Source: Kordia sp. (lineage in GTDB: Bacteria; Bacteroidota; Bacteroidia; Flavobacteriales; Flavobacteriaceae). Taken from it: DNA of 64,000 nucleotides. Below are positions 7,652 through 16,920 of this stretch, piece by piece; position 1 is the stretch's first letter, and each line of letters starts with the position of its first letter. Location: assembly GCF_022447245.1 (NCBI RefSeq), contig NZ_JAKVBC010000002.1, forward strand, positions 124,001 through 188,000, in the 5' to 3' direction. The notes under the pieces were generated by a model. It ran no database searches. It had not been told where the DNA came from and saw nothing but the letters and a program-made list of their open reading frames with translations. The translations under genes and the position numbers were made by a program.

Positions 7652-9346
7652 TTAATTTTGAGGAATCACATATAGTGTGGGATTTATGGCTTTGAGTGAA
7701 TCTATATTTTTTTGTGTAATATATTTCGGATTTACAAGAATGCGTTCCAAACTTGGTTTTTTGGCCATTGCATAAGGAATATTTTTGATAGGTGTATCGT
7801 GGACAATAATACTAAATACGCTTTTTAGCGATTCCAATTCCGTTGGAAATACTGTAAAATCGTTCCCATCTAAAGATACACGCCCTAAACTATCAAGTTT
7901 TTTAAATGAACCTGGCAAGTCTTTCAATCGGTTTGCACTTACATTCAAGTATTTTAATACTTCTAAATCTCCAAAAGATTGTGGTAGTTTTTCAATTTTA
8001 TTACCATATAGGCTTAAGTTTCTAAGGTTTATTAAATCTCCAAAGTTTTCAGGCAAAGTATTGATTCGGCTTCGGTTAGCAGATAACATTATTAATTGTG
8101 AACAATATGCTACCTCAACCGGTAAACTTGTTAGTTTGGTTTGTGAAATATCCAATACTTGTAAGCATTGTAAATTTCCAATGCTTTTAGGCAAAGACGT
8201 TAACTTCAAATTATTTTCTAATCCTAAATATTTTAAATTACGTAATTCTCCGATAGCTTCTGGAAGTTTTTCAAAACGATTTCCATACATATCTAACATC
8301 AATAATTGATCTAAGAGTTTTATATTACCTGGCAACTCCTTTATGCCGCATCTATTCAATAAAAGTACTTTCAAATTTGGAAGCTGACTGAGTTCTTCTA
8401 TCGTTTTTTCTAAGTTTGTAAATTGATTAAAAGATAGGTTTAAGATTTGTAAATTTTTGAACGCAAATAAAGTTTTTGGAAGCTCTTCATAATTATTATT
8501 GGAAAGATTCAACACATATACTTCCTCTTTTTTCGGCAACAATGCTTCTAGATCTCTAACGTTTGGCTCTCTTGCAATATCATTCAGAATTTCAACACTG
8601 CGATAGGTTTTATCTGGAAACAAATCAAATTCATGACAATTATTTTTAAGCATGTTTTCCAGTTCTATTATTGTAAATTTTGGCAATTCAAAATTTGCAA
8701 TTTCGTCATACTTTATCTCATCATTTATGAGCGCTTTCATTAGTAATGAATCTTGTTTAAAACCACGGTCTTCTAAAAAAGCAGTATCCCAAATAGCACC
8801 TTCTTTGTTTCCTCCAAAGTGCTTAGAAAACACCATGTAATAGTAATTATTTCTAACGTCGTCATAAGTTCCGGACATTCGTGTACGTTGCTCGTAAACT
8901 TTAGCTGCAATATCAAACTTTTTTGCCAAAAAAGCAGCGTTTCCTTTCCATGATAACAAAAAAGAATTTTTGCCGTGTTTTTTAATAATTGTTTCAATAT
9001 CTTCTAACGCTTTCTCAAATTCTGCTATATGTAAATATGCTTGAAATCGAAACATTTTAGCAACTGAACTTTCAGGCTTTTTTTCAAGATAAGTATTCAA
9101 ATCTGCAATAATACCTTCTAAATCTAATGGATCAACATTTGTTGCAATCCTAGCTCTTGAAAAATACGCTTCCGTATCTTCTGGAGTTCGCTTTATATAT
9201 TCATCAAATAATTGCTTAGAAGCTTTCCACTTTTTAGCTTCTAATGCTTTTTTAAGTCGTTCTTTAACTTCTTCGTCACTAAGTCCACAAGAAAATACTA
9301 ATATTGACATCAAGCCAATAATAAATACCCTAAAAAGTTTTGTCAT
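7652..9346 (-). CDS. leucine-rich-repeat lipoprotein with TPR region
   Basis: The 564-residue protein has a lipoprotein signal (membrane stretch, then LVFSC with Cys20). Residues about 30-200 are TPR-like helical pairs (WKASKQLFDEYIKRTPEDTEAYF..., SFLLSWKGNAAFLAKKF). Residues about 270-535 hold about ten leucine-rich repeats of the LPxxIGxLxxLxxLxLxxN type. Both modules mediate protein binding, so an outer-membrane-associated scaffold is likely. Its start is next to the ruvC stop (about 2 bp), so it may be co-transcribed with ruvC, though there is no functional link. Confidence 0.85.
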   Translation of the reverse strand: MTKLFRVFIIGLMSILVFSCGLSDEEVKERLKKALEAKKWKASKQLFDEYIKRTPEDTEAYFSRARIATNVDPLDLEGIIADLNTYLEKKPESSVAKMFRFQAYLHIAEFEKALEDIETIIKKHGKNSFLLSWKGNAAFLAKKFDIAAKVYEQRTRMSGTYDDVRNNYYYMVFSKHFGGNKEGAIWDTAFLEDRGFKQDSLLMKALINDEIKYDEIANFELPKFTIIELENMLKNNCHEFDLFPDKTYRSVEILNDIAREPNVRDLEALLPKKEEVYVLNLSNNNYEELPKTLFAFKNLQILNLSFNQFTNLEKTIEELSQLPNLKVLLLNRCGIKELPGNIKLLDQLLMLDMYGNRFEKLPEAIGELRNLKYLGLENNLKLTSLPKSIGNLQCLQVLDISQTKLTSLPVEVAYCSQLIMLSANRSRINTLPENFGDLINLRNLSLYGNKIEKLPQSFGDLEVLKYLNVSANRLKDLPGSFKKLDSLGRVSLDGNDFTVFPTELESLKSVFSIIVHDTPIKNIPYAMAKKPSLERILVNPKYITQKNIDSLKAINPTLYVIPQN

Positions 9347-9347
9347 T

Positions 9348-9922
9348 TTATTTTTTAACTCTGTTTTCGTTTTGTTTTACAAAGCTCGCCCAACCTGAAT
9401 AACTCTTTCCAACTTCTACTCTACCCGAATTGTAAAAGTGACAGACTGCTGCTGCCAAACCATCGGTAGAATCTAAATTTTGGGAAGCGTTTTGAGTTGT
9501 AATAAGCTTTGTAACATTTTGGCAACTTGTTCTTTACTGGCATTTCCATTTCCAGTAATGGCCATTTTTATTTTTTTGGGAGAATATTCGATAATAGGAA
9601 CTTCGCGTGACAAACCTGCTGCCATTGCCACACCTTGGGCGCGACCAAGTTTCAGCATGGATTGCACGTTTTTACCAAAGAATGGTGCTTCAATCGCAAT
9701 TTCATCTGGATGATAGGTATCTATCAATTCAATCGTACGTTCAAAAATCAGTTTCAGCTTTAAATAATGGTCTTTGTATTTTTGAAGCTGTAATTCATTG
9801 AGTTGCAAAAAGTGCATTTTTTTCCCTACAACTCTAATCAATCCAAAACCCATAATCGTAGTTCCTGGATCAATTCCTAGTATTATTTTTTCAGTTTTTG
9901 ACGTCTTTTTCTCTTGATTCAT
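9348..9922 (-). pseudogene. ruvC: Holliday junction endonuclease RuvC, frameshifted near the C-terminus
   Basis: The first 149 codons give a normal RuvC: catalytic Asp in ILGIDPGT, Glu in [12 protein letters not shown], and [15 protein letters not shown]. The frame stops after LKTLPKI. The next frame continues directly as [18 protein letters not shown], which carries the last catalytic acidic residues, and ends at 9348 (about 191 residues, normal length). One A missing from the run at 9478-9481 accounts for the break. Without the C-terminus RuvC cannot cut Holliday junctions. The gene is divergent from the flippase-like gene. A read error is possible because this is the only lesion in an otherwise clean gene. 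Confidence 0.8.
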
Positions 9923-9997
9923 CTATTTCCAATGGTATCTCATCATGAAACGCAGCTCCATGATAGATTTGTATTTCGAAATGCTTTACTTTGTACT

Positions 9998-10981
9998 ATG
10001 CAGATTTCGGTATCACACAAAACTAAGCAATTCTTTGCGTTAGCTATAAAAGTAGCGATACTTATTGGTGCAGCCTATTTTATTTTTGACAAATTAGTAA
10101 ATAATACTCAATTAGATTTTGATACTTTTTTAACGCAACTCAAAACTTCTCAACTTATACAACCAAGTATTATTTTTGGTCTTTTTGCAATTACTTTTTT
10201 GAATTGGTTTATGGAAATTGTGAAATGGAAAACATTGGTAAGTTCTATAAAACCGATTTCACTTTGGGAAAGTACCGCACATAGTTTGGGCGGATTAACA
10301 GCTTCATTGTTTACACCAAATCGTGTGGGCGAATATGGTGCGAAAGCATTGTATTTTAAGAAGTCTGAACGAAAACGAGTTGTAGGTTTAAATTTTCTTG
10401 GAAACTTTGCACAACTTATTGCCACTGTTATTTTTGGCGTGATTGGTTTCTCCATTTTTGTCATAGAATTTGGCATAGAATTGCCTTGGTATAGAATTTT
10501 ACGAATTTTTGCCTTTATACTGGTTTTGGGTGGACTTTTCTTTGTAGGCACCAAACAGAAACGATTTCGTATTAAAGGTTTTTCATGGGAACGTGTTCGT
10601 AGTTTTATTCGAAATGTTTCTAGGGAAAGTCATTTTAAAAATCTTAGTCTGTCCATAATTCGTTACGCTATTTTTTCACATCAGTTTTATGCGTTATTAT
10701 TATTTTTTGGATTGAATACATCATACTTTATTACCATGAGCACTATTGCTTCCATGTATTTGATTACTTCCATAATTCCGATGTTATTTATTTTCGATGT
10801 CATTGTAAAAGGAAGTGTTGCCGTATGGCTTTTTGGTTACCTTAACATCTCTGAATTAAACATTCTTTCTGTAGTTTCTTTGATGTGGATTCTGAACTTT
10901 GTGTTGCCAAGCATTGCAGGAAGCTATTTTGTATTGAATTTTACACCTTTGCAAGCCAAAGAAAAATCAATTGCTTCATGA
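9998..10981 (+). CDS. flippase-like / UPF0104 (LPG synthase TM-like) integral membrane protein
   Basis: I chose the start at 9998 (MQISVSHKTKQFFALAIK), the usual family start; upstream in-frame ATGs overlap ruvC. The 327-residue protein has about eight membrane helices with the family features LGGLTASLFTPNRVGEYGAK and FLGNFAQLI. This fold is shared with the membrane domain of lysyl-phosphatidylglycerol synthase (MprF), where it flips lipids. The stop overlaps the start of the glycosyltransferase gene (ATGA), so the two are translationally coupled and probably act together on a membrane lipid or glycolipid. The substrate is unknown. Confidence 0.8.
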   Translation: MQISVSHKTKQFFALAIKVAILIGAAYFIFDKLVNNTQLDFDTFLTQLKTSQLIQPSIIFGLFAITFLNWFMEIVKWKTLVSSIKPISLWESTAHSLGGLTASLFTPNRVGEYGAKALYFKKSERKRVVGLNFLGNFAQLIATVIFGVIGFSIFVIEFGIELPWYRILRIFAFILVLGGLFFVGTKQKRFRIKGFSWERVRSFIRNVSRESHFKNLSLSIIRYAIFSHQFYALLLFFGLNTSYFITMSTIASMYLITSIIPMLFIFDVIVKGSVAVWLFGYLNISELNILSVVSLMWILNFVLPSIAGSYFVLNFTPLQAKEKSIAS

Positions 10982-12108
10982 TACAGATTCTTCTTTATTT
11001 CATTTGCGGAAGCTATGCTTTGTTAATTACAAGCTTAGTGTATGGTTTTTGGAAAGTTCCCATAACAAAACAACAAGAAGTTACAACATTTACTGAGTTT
11101 TCAGTGATTATTCCTTTTCGTAATGAAGCTAAAAATTTACCAAAACTATTAACATCAATTGCTGCTTTGAAGTATCCTGCATCAAAGGTTTCATTTTGGT
11201 TTGTCAATGATGCTTCAGAAGATACTTCTTGTGAAATCATAGAAAAGTTTCACAAAGAATACACAGCCTTTAACATAGATATTTTACAAAACAAACGCAC
11301 TTCCAATTCACCAAAAAAGGATGCAATTACAACCGCTATTTCCAACATTCAAAGTGACTGGATTGTTACTACAGATGCCGATTGCTTAGTGCCTGAAAAT
11401 TGGCTACATCTGCTGAATCAGAAGATTGTTTTGGAGCAACCAAAAATGATTGCTGCGCCTGTTACATATGTCCAAGAAAGCTCATTTTTCAGCACCTTCC
11501 AATTGCTCGATTTTTTAAGTTTACAAGGAACAACCATTGGGAGCTTTGGCTTACAACTACCTTTTATGTGCAATGGCGCCAATTTCGCTTATGAAAAGAA
11601 AGCTTTTATGGAAGTCCAGGGATTTATAGGAAATGATACGATTGCTAGTGGTGATGATGTTTTTTTGTTGGAAAAATTCATCCAGCAATGGCCAAAAAAA
11701 GTGGTGTATCTAAAATCTGCAAAAGCATTAGTACAAACATTCGCCGTACATACATGGAGTGAATTTGTTTCACAACGTGTCCGATGGGCTTCAAAAAGTG
11801 CTAACTACAAGTTATTTACAGGCAAACTCATAGGAATTATTGTGCTTTTGATGAATCTTCTATTTTGTTTGCTTCCAGTTTTTCTATTTACTGCTGTTGT
11901 TTCATGGAAGTCGCTACTTATATTTTTTGTTTCAAAGATTATCATTGACAGCATTTTATTGCTTCAAACAATGCAGTTTACCCAACAAAAAGTGCAAGCT
12001 TTCCACATCTTCTTAAGTGGAATTCTGTATCCATACATTACTATTTTTATTTTCTTCCGATCGTTATTTTCTACATACAGATGGAAAAATAGAAGATTCA
12101 ATAAATGA
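10978..12108 (+). CDS. family 2 glycosyltransferase, membrane-bound
   Basis: Start at 10978, overlapping the upstream stop by 4 bp. The 376-residue protein has an N-terminal membrane helix, a GT-A domain with FSVIIPFRNEAKNLPKLL and the metal-binding TTDADC, then the acceptor/catalytic part SGDDVF and QRVRWASKS (QxxRW-type, found in processive GT2 enzymes), followed by three C-terminal membrane helices. It probably transfers a sugar to a lipid or polysaccharide at the inner membrane. The coupled flippase-like gene suggests synthesis and translocation of the same product. Confidence 0.85.
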   Translation: MIQILLYFICGSYALLITSLVYGFWKVPITKQQEVTTFTEFSVIIPFRNEAKNLPKLLTSIAALKYPASKVSFWFVNDASEDTSCEIIEKFHKEYTAFNIDILQNKRTSNSPKKDAITTAISNIQSDWIVTTDADCLVPENWLHLLNQKIVLEQPKMIAAPVTYVQESSFFSTFQLLDFLSLQGTTIGSFGLQLPFMCNGANFAYEKKAFMEVQGFIGNDTIASGDDVFLLEKFIQQWPKKVVYLKSAKALVQTFAVHTWSEFVSQRVRWASKSANYKLFTGKLIGIIVLLMNLLFCLLPVFLFTAVVSWKSLLIFFVSKIIIDSILLLQTMQFTQQKVQAFHIFLSGILYPYITIFIFFRSLFSTYRWKNRRFNK

Positions 12109-12188
12109 TAAATTTGTCTTATTTTTCCAAGGAACCTATTTGAAGCGCTATTTTTTTCTAACTATAAGTGCATAACCAACTTACCACC

Positions 12189-13470
12189 ATGATGAAAACC
12201 GATACTACTTGGAATATTTTCCAAAAATAACCTTTCGCTTCTTTTTTATTTACGTCTTACTCTATATGTTTCCGTTTCCTTTAAATGGCTTTCAGTATTT
12301 ACATAATAATGTTGTTATTTTTTTAAATGATACTATAAGTGGGGAATGTTGTTTCATTTATGGGGGATTTATTTTTTGACCTTAGTTTACCAAACCAAGG
12401 CCCAGAAAAGGAAGTGGCGATATGACGTATGATTATGTAAAGTTGTTTTCAGGTGTATTCTTTGCTATGTCAGGAGCCATTATTTGGAGTCCTATTGACC
12501 GTAATCGTAAGAATTATGCGAAACTGTTACGCTTATTGGTTCATATATGGCATATTTTCTGGCACTTACTATGTTTTTGTATAGCTTTTATAAAGTAATT
12601 CTGTTGCAGTTTTCCACGCCTTCTTTAGGAAGATTGGTTCAACCGTATGGGCATTCATCGCCTATGGGAATTACTTGGACATTTATGGGAGCTTCGGAAG
12701 CGTACACTATGTTTTTTGGTTATGCAGAAGTGACTGCTGGCGTATTATTAGCTTTTAGGCGCACACAAACCTTAGGTGGATTTGTTGCTTTCGGTGTAAT
12801 GTTAAACGTATTTATGATGAATATGTGTTATGATATTCCTGTAAAAACATATTATTTTCATTTACTGCTTTTTGCATTCTTTATTTTTATGCAGGACTGG
12901 AAACGCCTTTTTGCAGTGTTTTTTTCAAAGGCTACCATCACAGCACGAAGCTTCCCTGCATATTTTAAAGATCAACGGTTTATCATTGCAGCTTTCGTAT
13001 TAAAAATTGTCATTTTAGGACATTTTTTATATGCAAGTTCGGGCGATACTATTGAAAAAAGCGAGATTCGCGGTTCTAGCGTTCCAAAACCACCAATGTA
13101 TGGGGTTTATGAGATTCAGTATCATAAAAAAAATAAGGATTCCATTCCAATGTTAGTCACCAATGATATATTGTGGAGACGTATTATATTTCAGCGTAAA
13201 AATTTCTTTTCAGTATATCGCATGAATAGCACAAGTACGTGGTTAGCAATGAAATTAAATACTGTTGCAAAAACCATGGAAGTTAAAAATCGTAGAGATA
13301 CCACCGATATTTATAATTTTAAATACACTCTAAAGGATAACATTCTAACACTAAATGGCACACATTTAGGTGATACTTTATATATTAAAGTCAAACAATA
13401 CGATTTGAAAAAAATCAAGCTAATCAATAGAGACTTCAGTTGGATTAATGAATATCCATACAATCGCTAA
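12189..13470 (+). pseudogene. DoxX-like integral membrane protein gene, multiply frameshifted
   Basis: From the ATG at 12189 the frame reads MMKTDTTWNIFQK-stop; shifting one base gives TFRFFFIYVLLYMFPFPLNG, then further shifts give DLSLPNQGPE, GSGDMTYDYVKLFSGVFFA..IIWSPIDRNRKNYAKLLRLL and finally a 307-codon frame (12547-13470) with YKVILLQFSTPSLGRLVQPYG and several helices. These blocks follow the order of an intact flavobacterial DoxX-like protein. One-base losses are seen at 12223-12227 (A run), 12406-12409 (A run) and 12540-12541 (T run), plus a shift near 12371-12377. The protein cannot be made as one chain. The 307-codon tail could still be expressed, but it lacks the first helices. Confidence 0.75.
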
Positions 13471-13475
13471 ATGAA

Positions 13476-13943
13476 TTATTTCTCATGGTATAAACGAGAA
13501 TCAAAGCTAAATTTTTGGATCTTGACAACGCTTATTTTATGGAAGTCAATATGCATTGGATTTAAGATATAATTGAATTCATCTTTTACGATAGCTGAAG
13601 GCACTTTTAAAACTGCATATTTGTTCTCTTCCACAAATCGCGTAAATATTTGCTGTGTTTTGCTGTTATAAGGAAACGTATTCCAACTTTTAGGAAGTTT
13701 ATGAAGCTTTTGTATGGAGACTTCCTCAGGAATATTTATATGTACTAAAATACGATCATTTGGTAAATCTTCTGTGATGTCTAGGTGCATCACCACTTCT
13801 AAGTAGGCAAGTGAAATGTGTTGTGAAGTATAAACGGCGCGTGTTCCGATCTCGTTCCAGCGTCCACCAATTTTTTCCGCGCCAACTCCCGAAAGTAAGT
13901 TGTTCCTTCGTTTTGCTCTGTCAATTCTGTAAACTATCATCAA
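13476..13943 (-). CDS. RES-domain toxin (type II toxin-antitoxin)
   Basis: The 155-residue RES-family protein carries the name-giving residues: YRIDRAKRR near the N-terminus (Arg), GAEKIGGRWNEIGTRAVYTS and SLAYLEVVMHLD (Glu), followed by a conserved Ser-containing C-terminal part. Characterised RES toxins (for example MbcT and Xre-RES of Pseudomonas) destroy NAD+. The start overlaps the stop of the upstream Xre antitoxin (ATGA), the standard order. The module looks intact, although both flanking genes are pseudogenes. Confidence 0.9.
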   Translation of the reverse strand: MMIVYRIDRAKRRNNLLSGVGAEKIGGRWNEIGTRAVYTSQHISLAYLEVVMHLDITEDLPNDRILVHINIPEEVSIQKLHKLPKSWNTFPYNSKTQQIFTRFVEENKYAVLKVPSAIVKDEFNYILNPMHIDFHKISVVKIQKFSFDSRLYHEK

Positions 13944-14353
13944 GCAAAAATTCCGTAATCTATACGTCTTATTTCGTCTATAACTAATTTTACGCCGTAA
14001 CTTGTATCTAATAGGGAAAAAGGTGTTTGTCCGCCCAAAACTTTACTTTTTTTGTTGAGCCACCTAGTGAATTTTTTTTCATCACCAAAAACTTCAAACC
14101 CTTTTGAATATACTTCTGCAATTTCAAACAAACGTTCACTAACTTCTTTGTCGTAGCTGCTCTTTTTTGATAAGGTAGAATAGGAAGCTGGAACTATTTC
14201 TGATATTTTTGTCAACGGTAAAGCAATTCGCATGCTAAACTTTTTTAATTGTGAACGTGTTACACCACTTCTTGTGGCATGAATGATTTTTAGTTTATTT
14301 TGCGGTGAGTCATTTCGGTTATCAATATAACTCGTCAGGGTTAAAGCTTCCAT
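13940..14353 (-). CDS. Xre/MbcA/ParS-type antitoxin with toxin-binding domain
   Basis: The 137-residue protein has an N-terminal Xre-like HTH (HATRSGVTRSQLKKFSMRIAL, PLTKISEIVPASYSTLSKK) and a C-terminal DUF2384 toxin-binding domain (RLFEIAEVYSKGFEVFGDEKKFTRWLNKKSKVLGGQTPFSLLDTSYGVKLV; listed in part only by its blocks LFEIAEVY, WLNKKSKVLGG and PFSLLDT). It neutralises the downstream RES toxin by covering its active site and represses its own promoter. The 100-bp AT-rich region 14354-14455 would contain that promoter. Confidence 0.9.
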   Translation of the reverse strand: MEALTLTSYIDNRNDSPQNKLKIIHATRSGVTRSQLKKFSMRIALPLTKISEIVPASYSTLSKKSSYDKEVSERLFEIAEVYSKGFEVFGDEKKFTRWLNKKSKVLGGQTPFSLLDTSYGVKLVIDEIRRIDYGIFA

Positions 14354-14455
14354 ATTTTAGTAATTTTACCTAGTACATTATGTAAATTTACAATTATTTT
14401 ACATATCTACCATAGGAAAGAATCTTTTTTTAGTATTTTTAACAAAAACCCACTC

Positions 14456-15206
14456 ATGAGTTTATTCGTATTAAACACCTCAAATCCAGAATTTTATGAT
14501 TATTTCTGGAAACAATATAGTACGAAACGAACTAACAGAATGACACTGAATGGTGAGATTTTAAATCTATTTTTTGTTTACTACTTGTGAGTTTAACTGC
14601 TGCGTATACATGGAAATTATTCTTTGAAGGCGTCGATATTCAATGGTATACAACAGGCGGAATTTTTGTGCCACTTGTGTCCTTGTGTCCAGTTTTGTGA
14701 TTTCTGTAAGGCGCTAATGGACGATGCCACTCACTTTAATTTACGCTATTGCCAAAGGATTATTTGTTGTTGGATTTAGCGCTTATATTCATCAACGGTT
14801 TCCCTATTTACCATTTCAAGCTGTAATTATCACATTGATTACTTTTTTTGTCATGTTACTCTTGTGTATGGCACGTATTATAAAAGTGACTAAAAAGTTT
14901 AGAAGTGTTTTCGTTACTGTGATCTCCGTTATTTTCCTCGTTTATATTACATTATTTATCCTGAACTTTTTTGGTATTCATTTTTCATTCTTGTGGGACA
15001 GCTCATGGATTGCCATAGCGTTTAATGTTGCGGTTTCCATTTTTGCTTCGTTAAGCTTATTTCTCGATTTTGATTTTATGGTTCGTTATATAGGTCGCAC
15101 CAAAAAAAACTATGAATGGTTTGCCACTTGGGGATTATTGGTTACTATTATTTGGTTATAGGTGGAAGTGCTGCGTTTGCTAAAAAAATTAGCGATACGA
15201 TTTTGA
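14456..15206 (+). pseudogene. Bax inhibitor-1/YccA-like membrane protein gene, dead
   Basis: ATG at 14456 gives MSLFVLNTSNPEFYDYFWK and RTNRMTLNGEIL, then a stop. Restoring one A at 14563-14565 gives FCLLLVSLTAAYTWKLFFEG and IQWYTTGGIF. A tandem 8-bp duplication (TTGTGTCC at 14675-14682 and 14683-14690) breaks the frame again. Beyond it FVISVRR-stop-WTMPLTLIYAIAKG shows a TAA at 14715 where Gln is expected, and the final helix WGLLVTIIWL-stop-VEVLRLLKKLAIRF shows TAG where the family has Tyr. At least four independent lesions make this a true pseudogene. Six or seven membrane helices of the YccA type are otherwise recognisable. Confidence 0.85.
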
Positions 15207-15217
15207 AGTCGAAGCTT

Positions 15218-15712
15218 TTACTCTTCAAGCTTTTGTTCTTCTACATTTAAAATGATTGGTAAGATAAATTTTGTTTGTACTGGAATTCCTCTTTTGTACG
15301 CTGGCGAAGCTTTTGGAAGGTTTTCTGTACTTACCTTTATTAAGCTATCTATGCTAGGAATATATTTAGCAGTGACCGCATTTTTTTGAATATCTATGAC
15401 ATTCACAATTCCTAATGTATCAATGTATAATTGTACCTGAATGGTATCTTTTATCGTTTTGGTAACGAGTAAATTATTTTGTGTTAACTGCTCGTAAATT
15501 TGATCTGTTAAAGTTTGAAAGAAACAGTTTTTCTGCTGTTCCTTTTCTAAGGAATCACAGTTAGAAAAGGATGGAAATTCATCAACCGTATTTAGATTGA
15601 TACTTTCTTTTTCTTGTGCTACCAACTCTTCTTCTGTGACTACAGGCTTTTTAAAAAAGTCACAAGACACGCATAGAAAAAGAATTAGGCAATATGTCCA
15701 AAGTTGTTTCAT
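15218..15712 (-). CDS. lipoprotein with TonB-like C-terminal domain
   Basis: Start chosen at MKQLWTYC (15712), which places a lipobox LCVSC at residue 17 or so. The 164-residue protein then has a linker, a block SFSNCDSLEKEQQKNCFFQTL similar to the Cys-containing pre-domain of the BlaR1-like proteins nearby (PGCE...IKKCLTENI), and a C-terminal TonB-like fold (TLGIVNVIDIQKNAVTAKY, RGIPVQTKFILPIIL). It follows the TPR gene on the same strand and shares domain type with the two BlaR1-like proteins upstream, so it is probably part of the same signalling locus. Its role is inferred. Confidence 0.75.
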   Translation of the reverse strand: MKQLWTYCLILFLCVSCDFFKKPVVTEEELVAQEKESINLNTVDEFPSFSNCDSLEKEQQKNCFFQTLTDQIYEQLTQNNLLVTKTIKDTIQVQLYIDTLGIVNVIDIQKNAVTAKYIPSIDSLIKVSTENLPKASPAYKRGIPVQTKFILPIILNVEEQKLEE

Positions 15713-15771
15713 CAATACAAATATCATGAAAAATACAACTTTTCGACATGTTGCCGTAATTTTTGATTTGA

Positions 15772-16914
15772 TTATTCTGGTTTTAAGTGAATTTCCTCTT
15801 TTAACTCACGAATTCGCGTGTTGACAATTTTCTTCATTTCGATCTTCGCTTTTGGAAATTTTCCCAAAAAACGTTCATACATTTTTAGCTTTTCTTTTGG
15901 ATCCGAATAGTAATTGTCTGCAACCTGCGCCAATCGTAATTGCGCCAATTCGTAATCTGGATTTTCCTCTAATGCCATATTGAAGAGTTTCATGGCTTTT
16001 CGATGCTCTTTTCGATCAAAATGCACCATTCCCAAAATATAATAATCTCCTGAAGGATCTGTCATTTTCCCAACAATAGCTTGTGATGCATGGTGTTCCG
16101 CTTTGTCTGCAATTCCATCTTGGTAATACAGTTTTGCCAATTGCGAATGATAAAAATAATTTCCTCGATCGCGCTTTAAGGCCTCTTCATAGTATTCAAT
16201 AGCCTTTAAAATTCGTCGGACACGATAGGCTGCAAATGCTGCCTTTTCATATACATATTGCGTTGCCTTTTTTCGTTGAATTAATTTTTCAAACCATACT
16301 AATGCATTTCTGTATTCTTGATTTGCATAAAACAATTGCGCTTTGAAACCAATAATTTTTACATCTTCTGAATTATTTGACAAACCTACTTCAATTGTCT
16401 TTGTAGCTTTATCAAAATTTTTGGTTTCTATATAATTTTTAATGAGCTTGTAAATACTTTTTTGATGTTGCGGATCTAGTTTAAAAGCAGCTTCATAAGA
16501 TGTAATGTAATTTTCTTTCCCAAAAGCTTCACTTGCCAAACCAATTTGATAGTAAAAATTCGGGTTCAGCGTATCTTTAGCTTTTAGTTTTTCAAAAATC
16601 GTTAATGATTTATTTAGTTTTCCTGCTGTAAATAACAATCTTCCATAATCATACAATACCAATACATTTTCAGCATCAACTTTAAGTACCTTTTCATAGC
16701 TTTCTATAGCTTTTTTACTATTTCCTAAGGCTTTGTATGCTTTTGCAATTTGTGTGTTTGTATAAGCGCTAGATTCTTGTTTTTGATAGATTTTTATTGC
16801 TTTTGAATAGTTTCCAAATTGATACAAACTATCTGCAACTGCCAAAGTCGAAGATTGGGCTTCGACTTTAGTTATGATTGCAAAAAAGATGCAGAGACTG
16901 ATTATTTTATTCAT
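15772..16914 (-). CDS. periplasmic TPR-repeat protein
   Basis: The 380-residue protein has a Sec signal peptide (MNKIISLCIFFAIITKVEAQ) and about nine TPR motifs through to residue 350 (for example AKAYKALGNSKKAIESYEKV and YDYGRLLFTAGKLNKSL). TPR arrays bind peptides or partner proteins. The start lies 6 bp downstream of the second BlaR1-like gene's stop, so it is in the blaI-blaR1 operon and could act as a periplasmic partner or target of those sensors. Confidence 0.85.
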   Translation of the reverse strand: MNKIISLCIFFAIITKVEAQSSTLAVADSLYQFGNYSKAIKIYQKQESSAYTNTQIAKAYKALGNSKKAIESYEKVLKVDAENVLVLYDYGRLLFTAGKLNKSLTIFEKLKAKDTLNPNFYYQIGLASEAFGKENYITSYEAAFKLDPQHQKSIYKLIKNYIETKNFDKATKTIEVGLSNNSEDVKIIGFKAQLFYANQEYRNALVWFEKLIQRKKATQYVYEKAAFAAYRVRRILKAIEYYEEALKRDRGNYFYHSQLAKLYYQDGIADKAEHHASQAIVGKMTDPSGDYYILGMVHFDRKEHRKAMKLFNMALEENPDYELAQLRLAQVADNYYSDPKEKLKMYERFLGKFPKAKIEMKKIVNTRIRELKEEIHLKPE

Positions 16915-16920
16915 AAAAAA

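Noticed and set aside
14724-15161. 145-codon frame as a separate membrane protein gene
   Set aside because: It is the C-terminal part of the broken YccA-like gene; its ATG is an internal Met.
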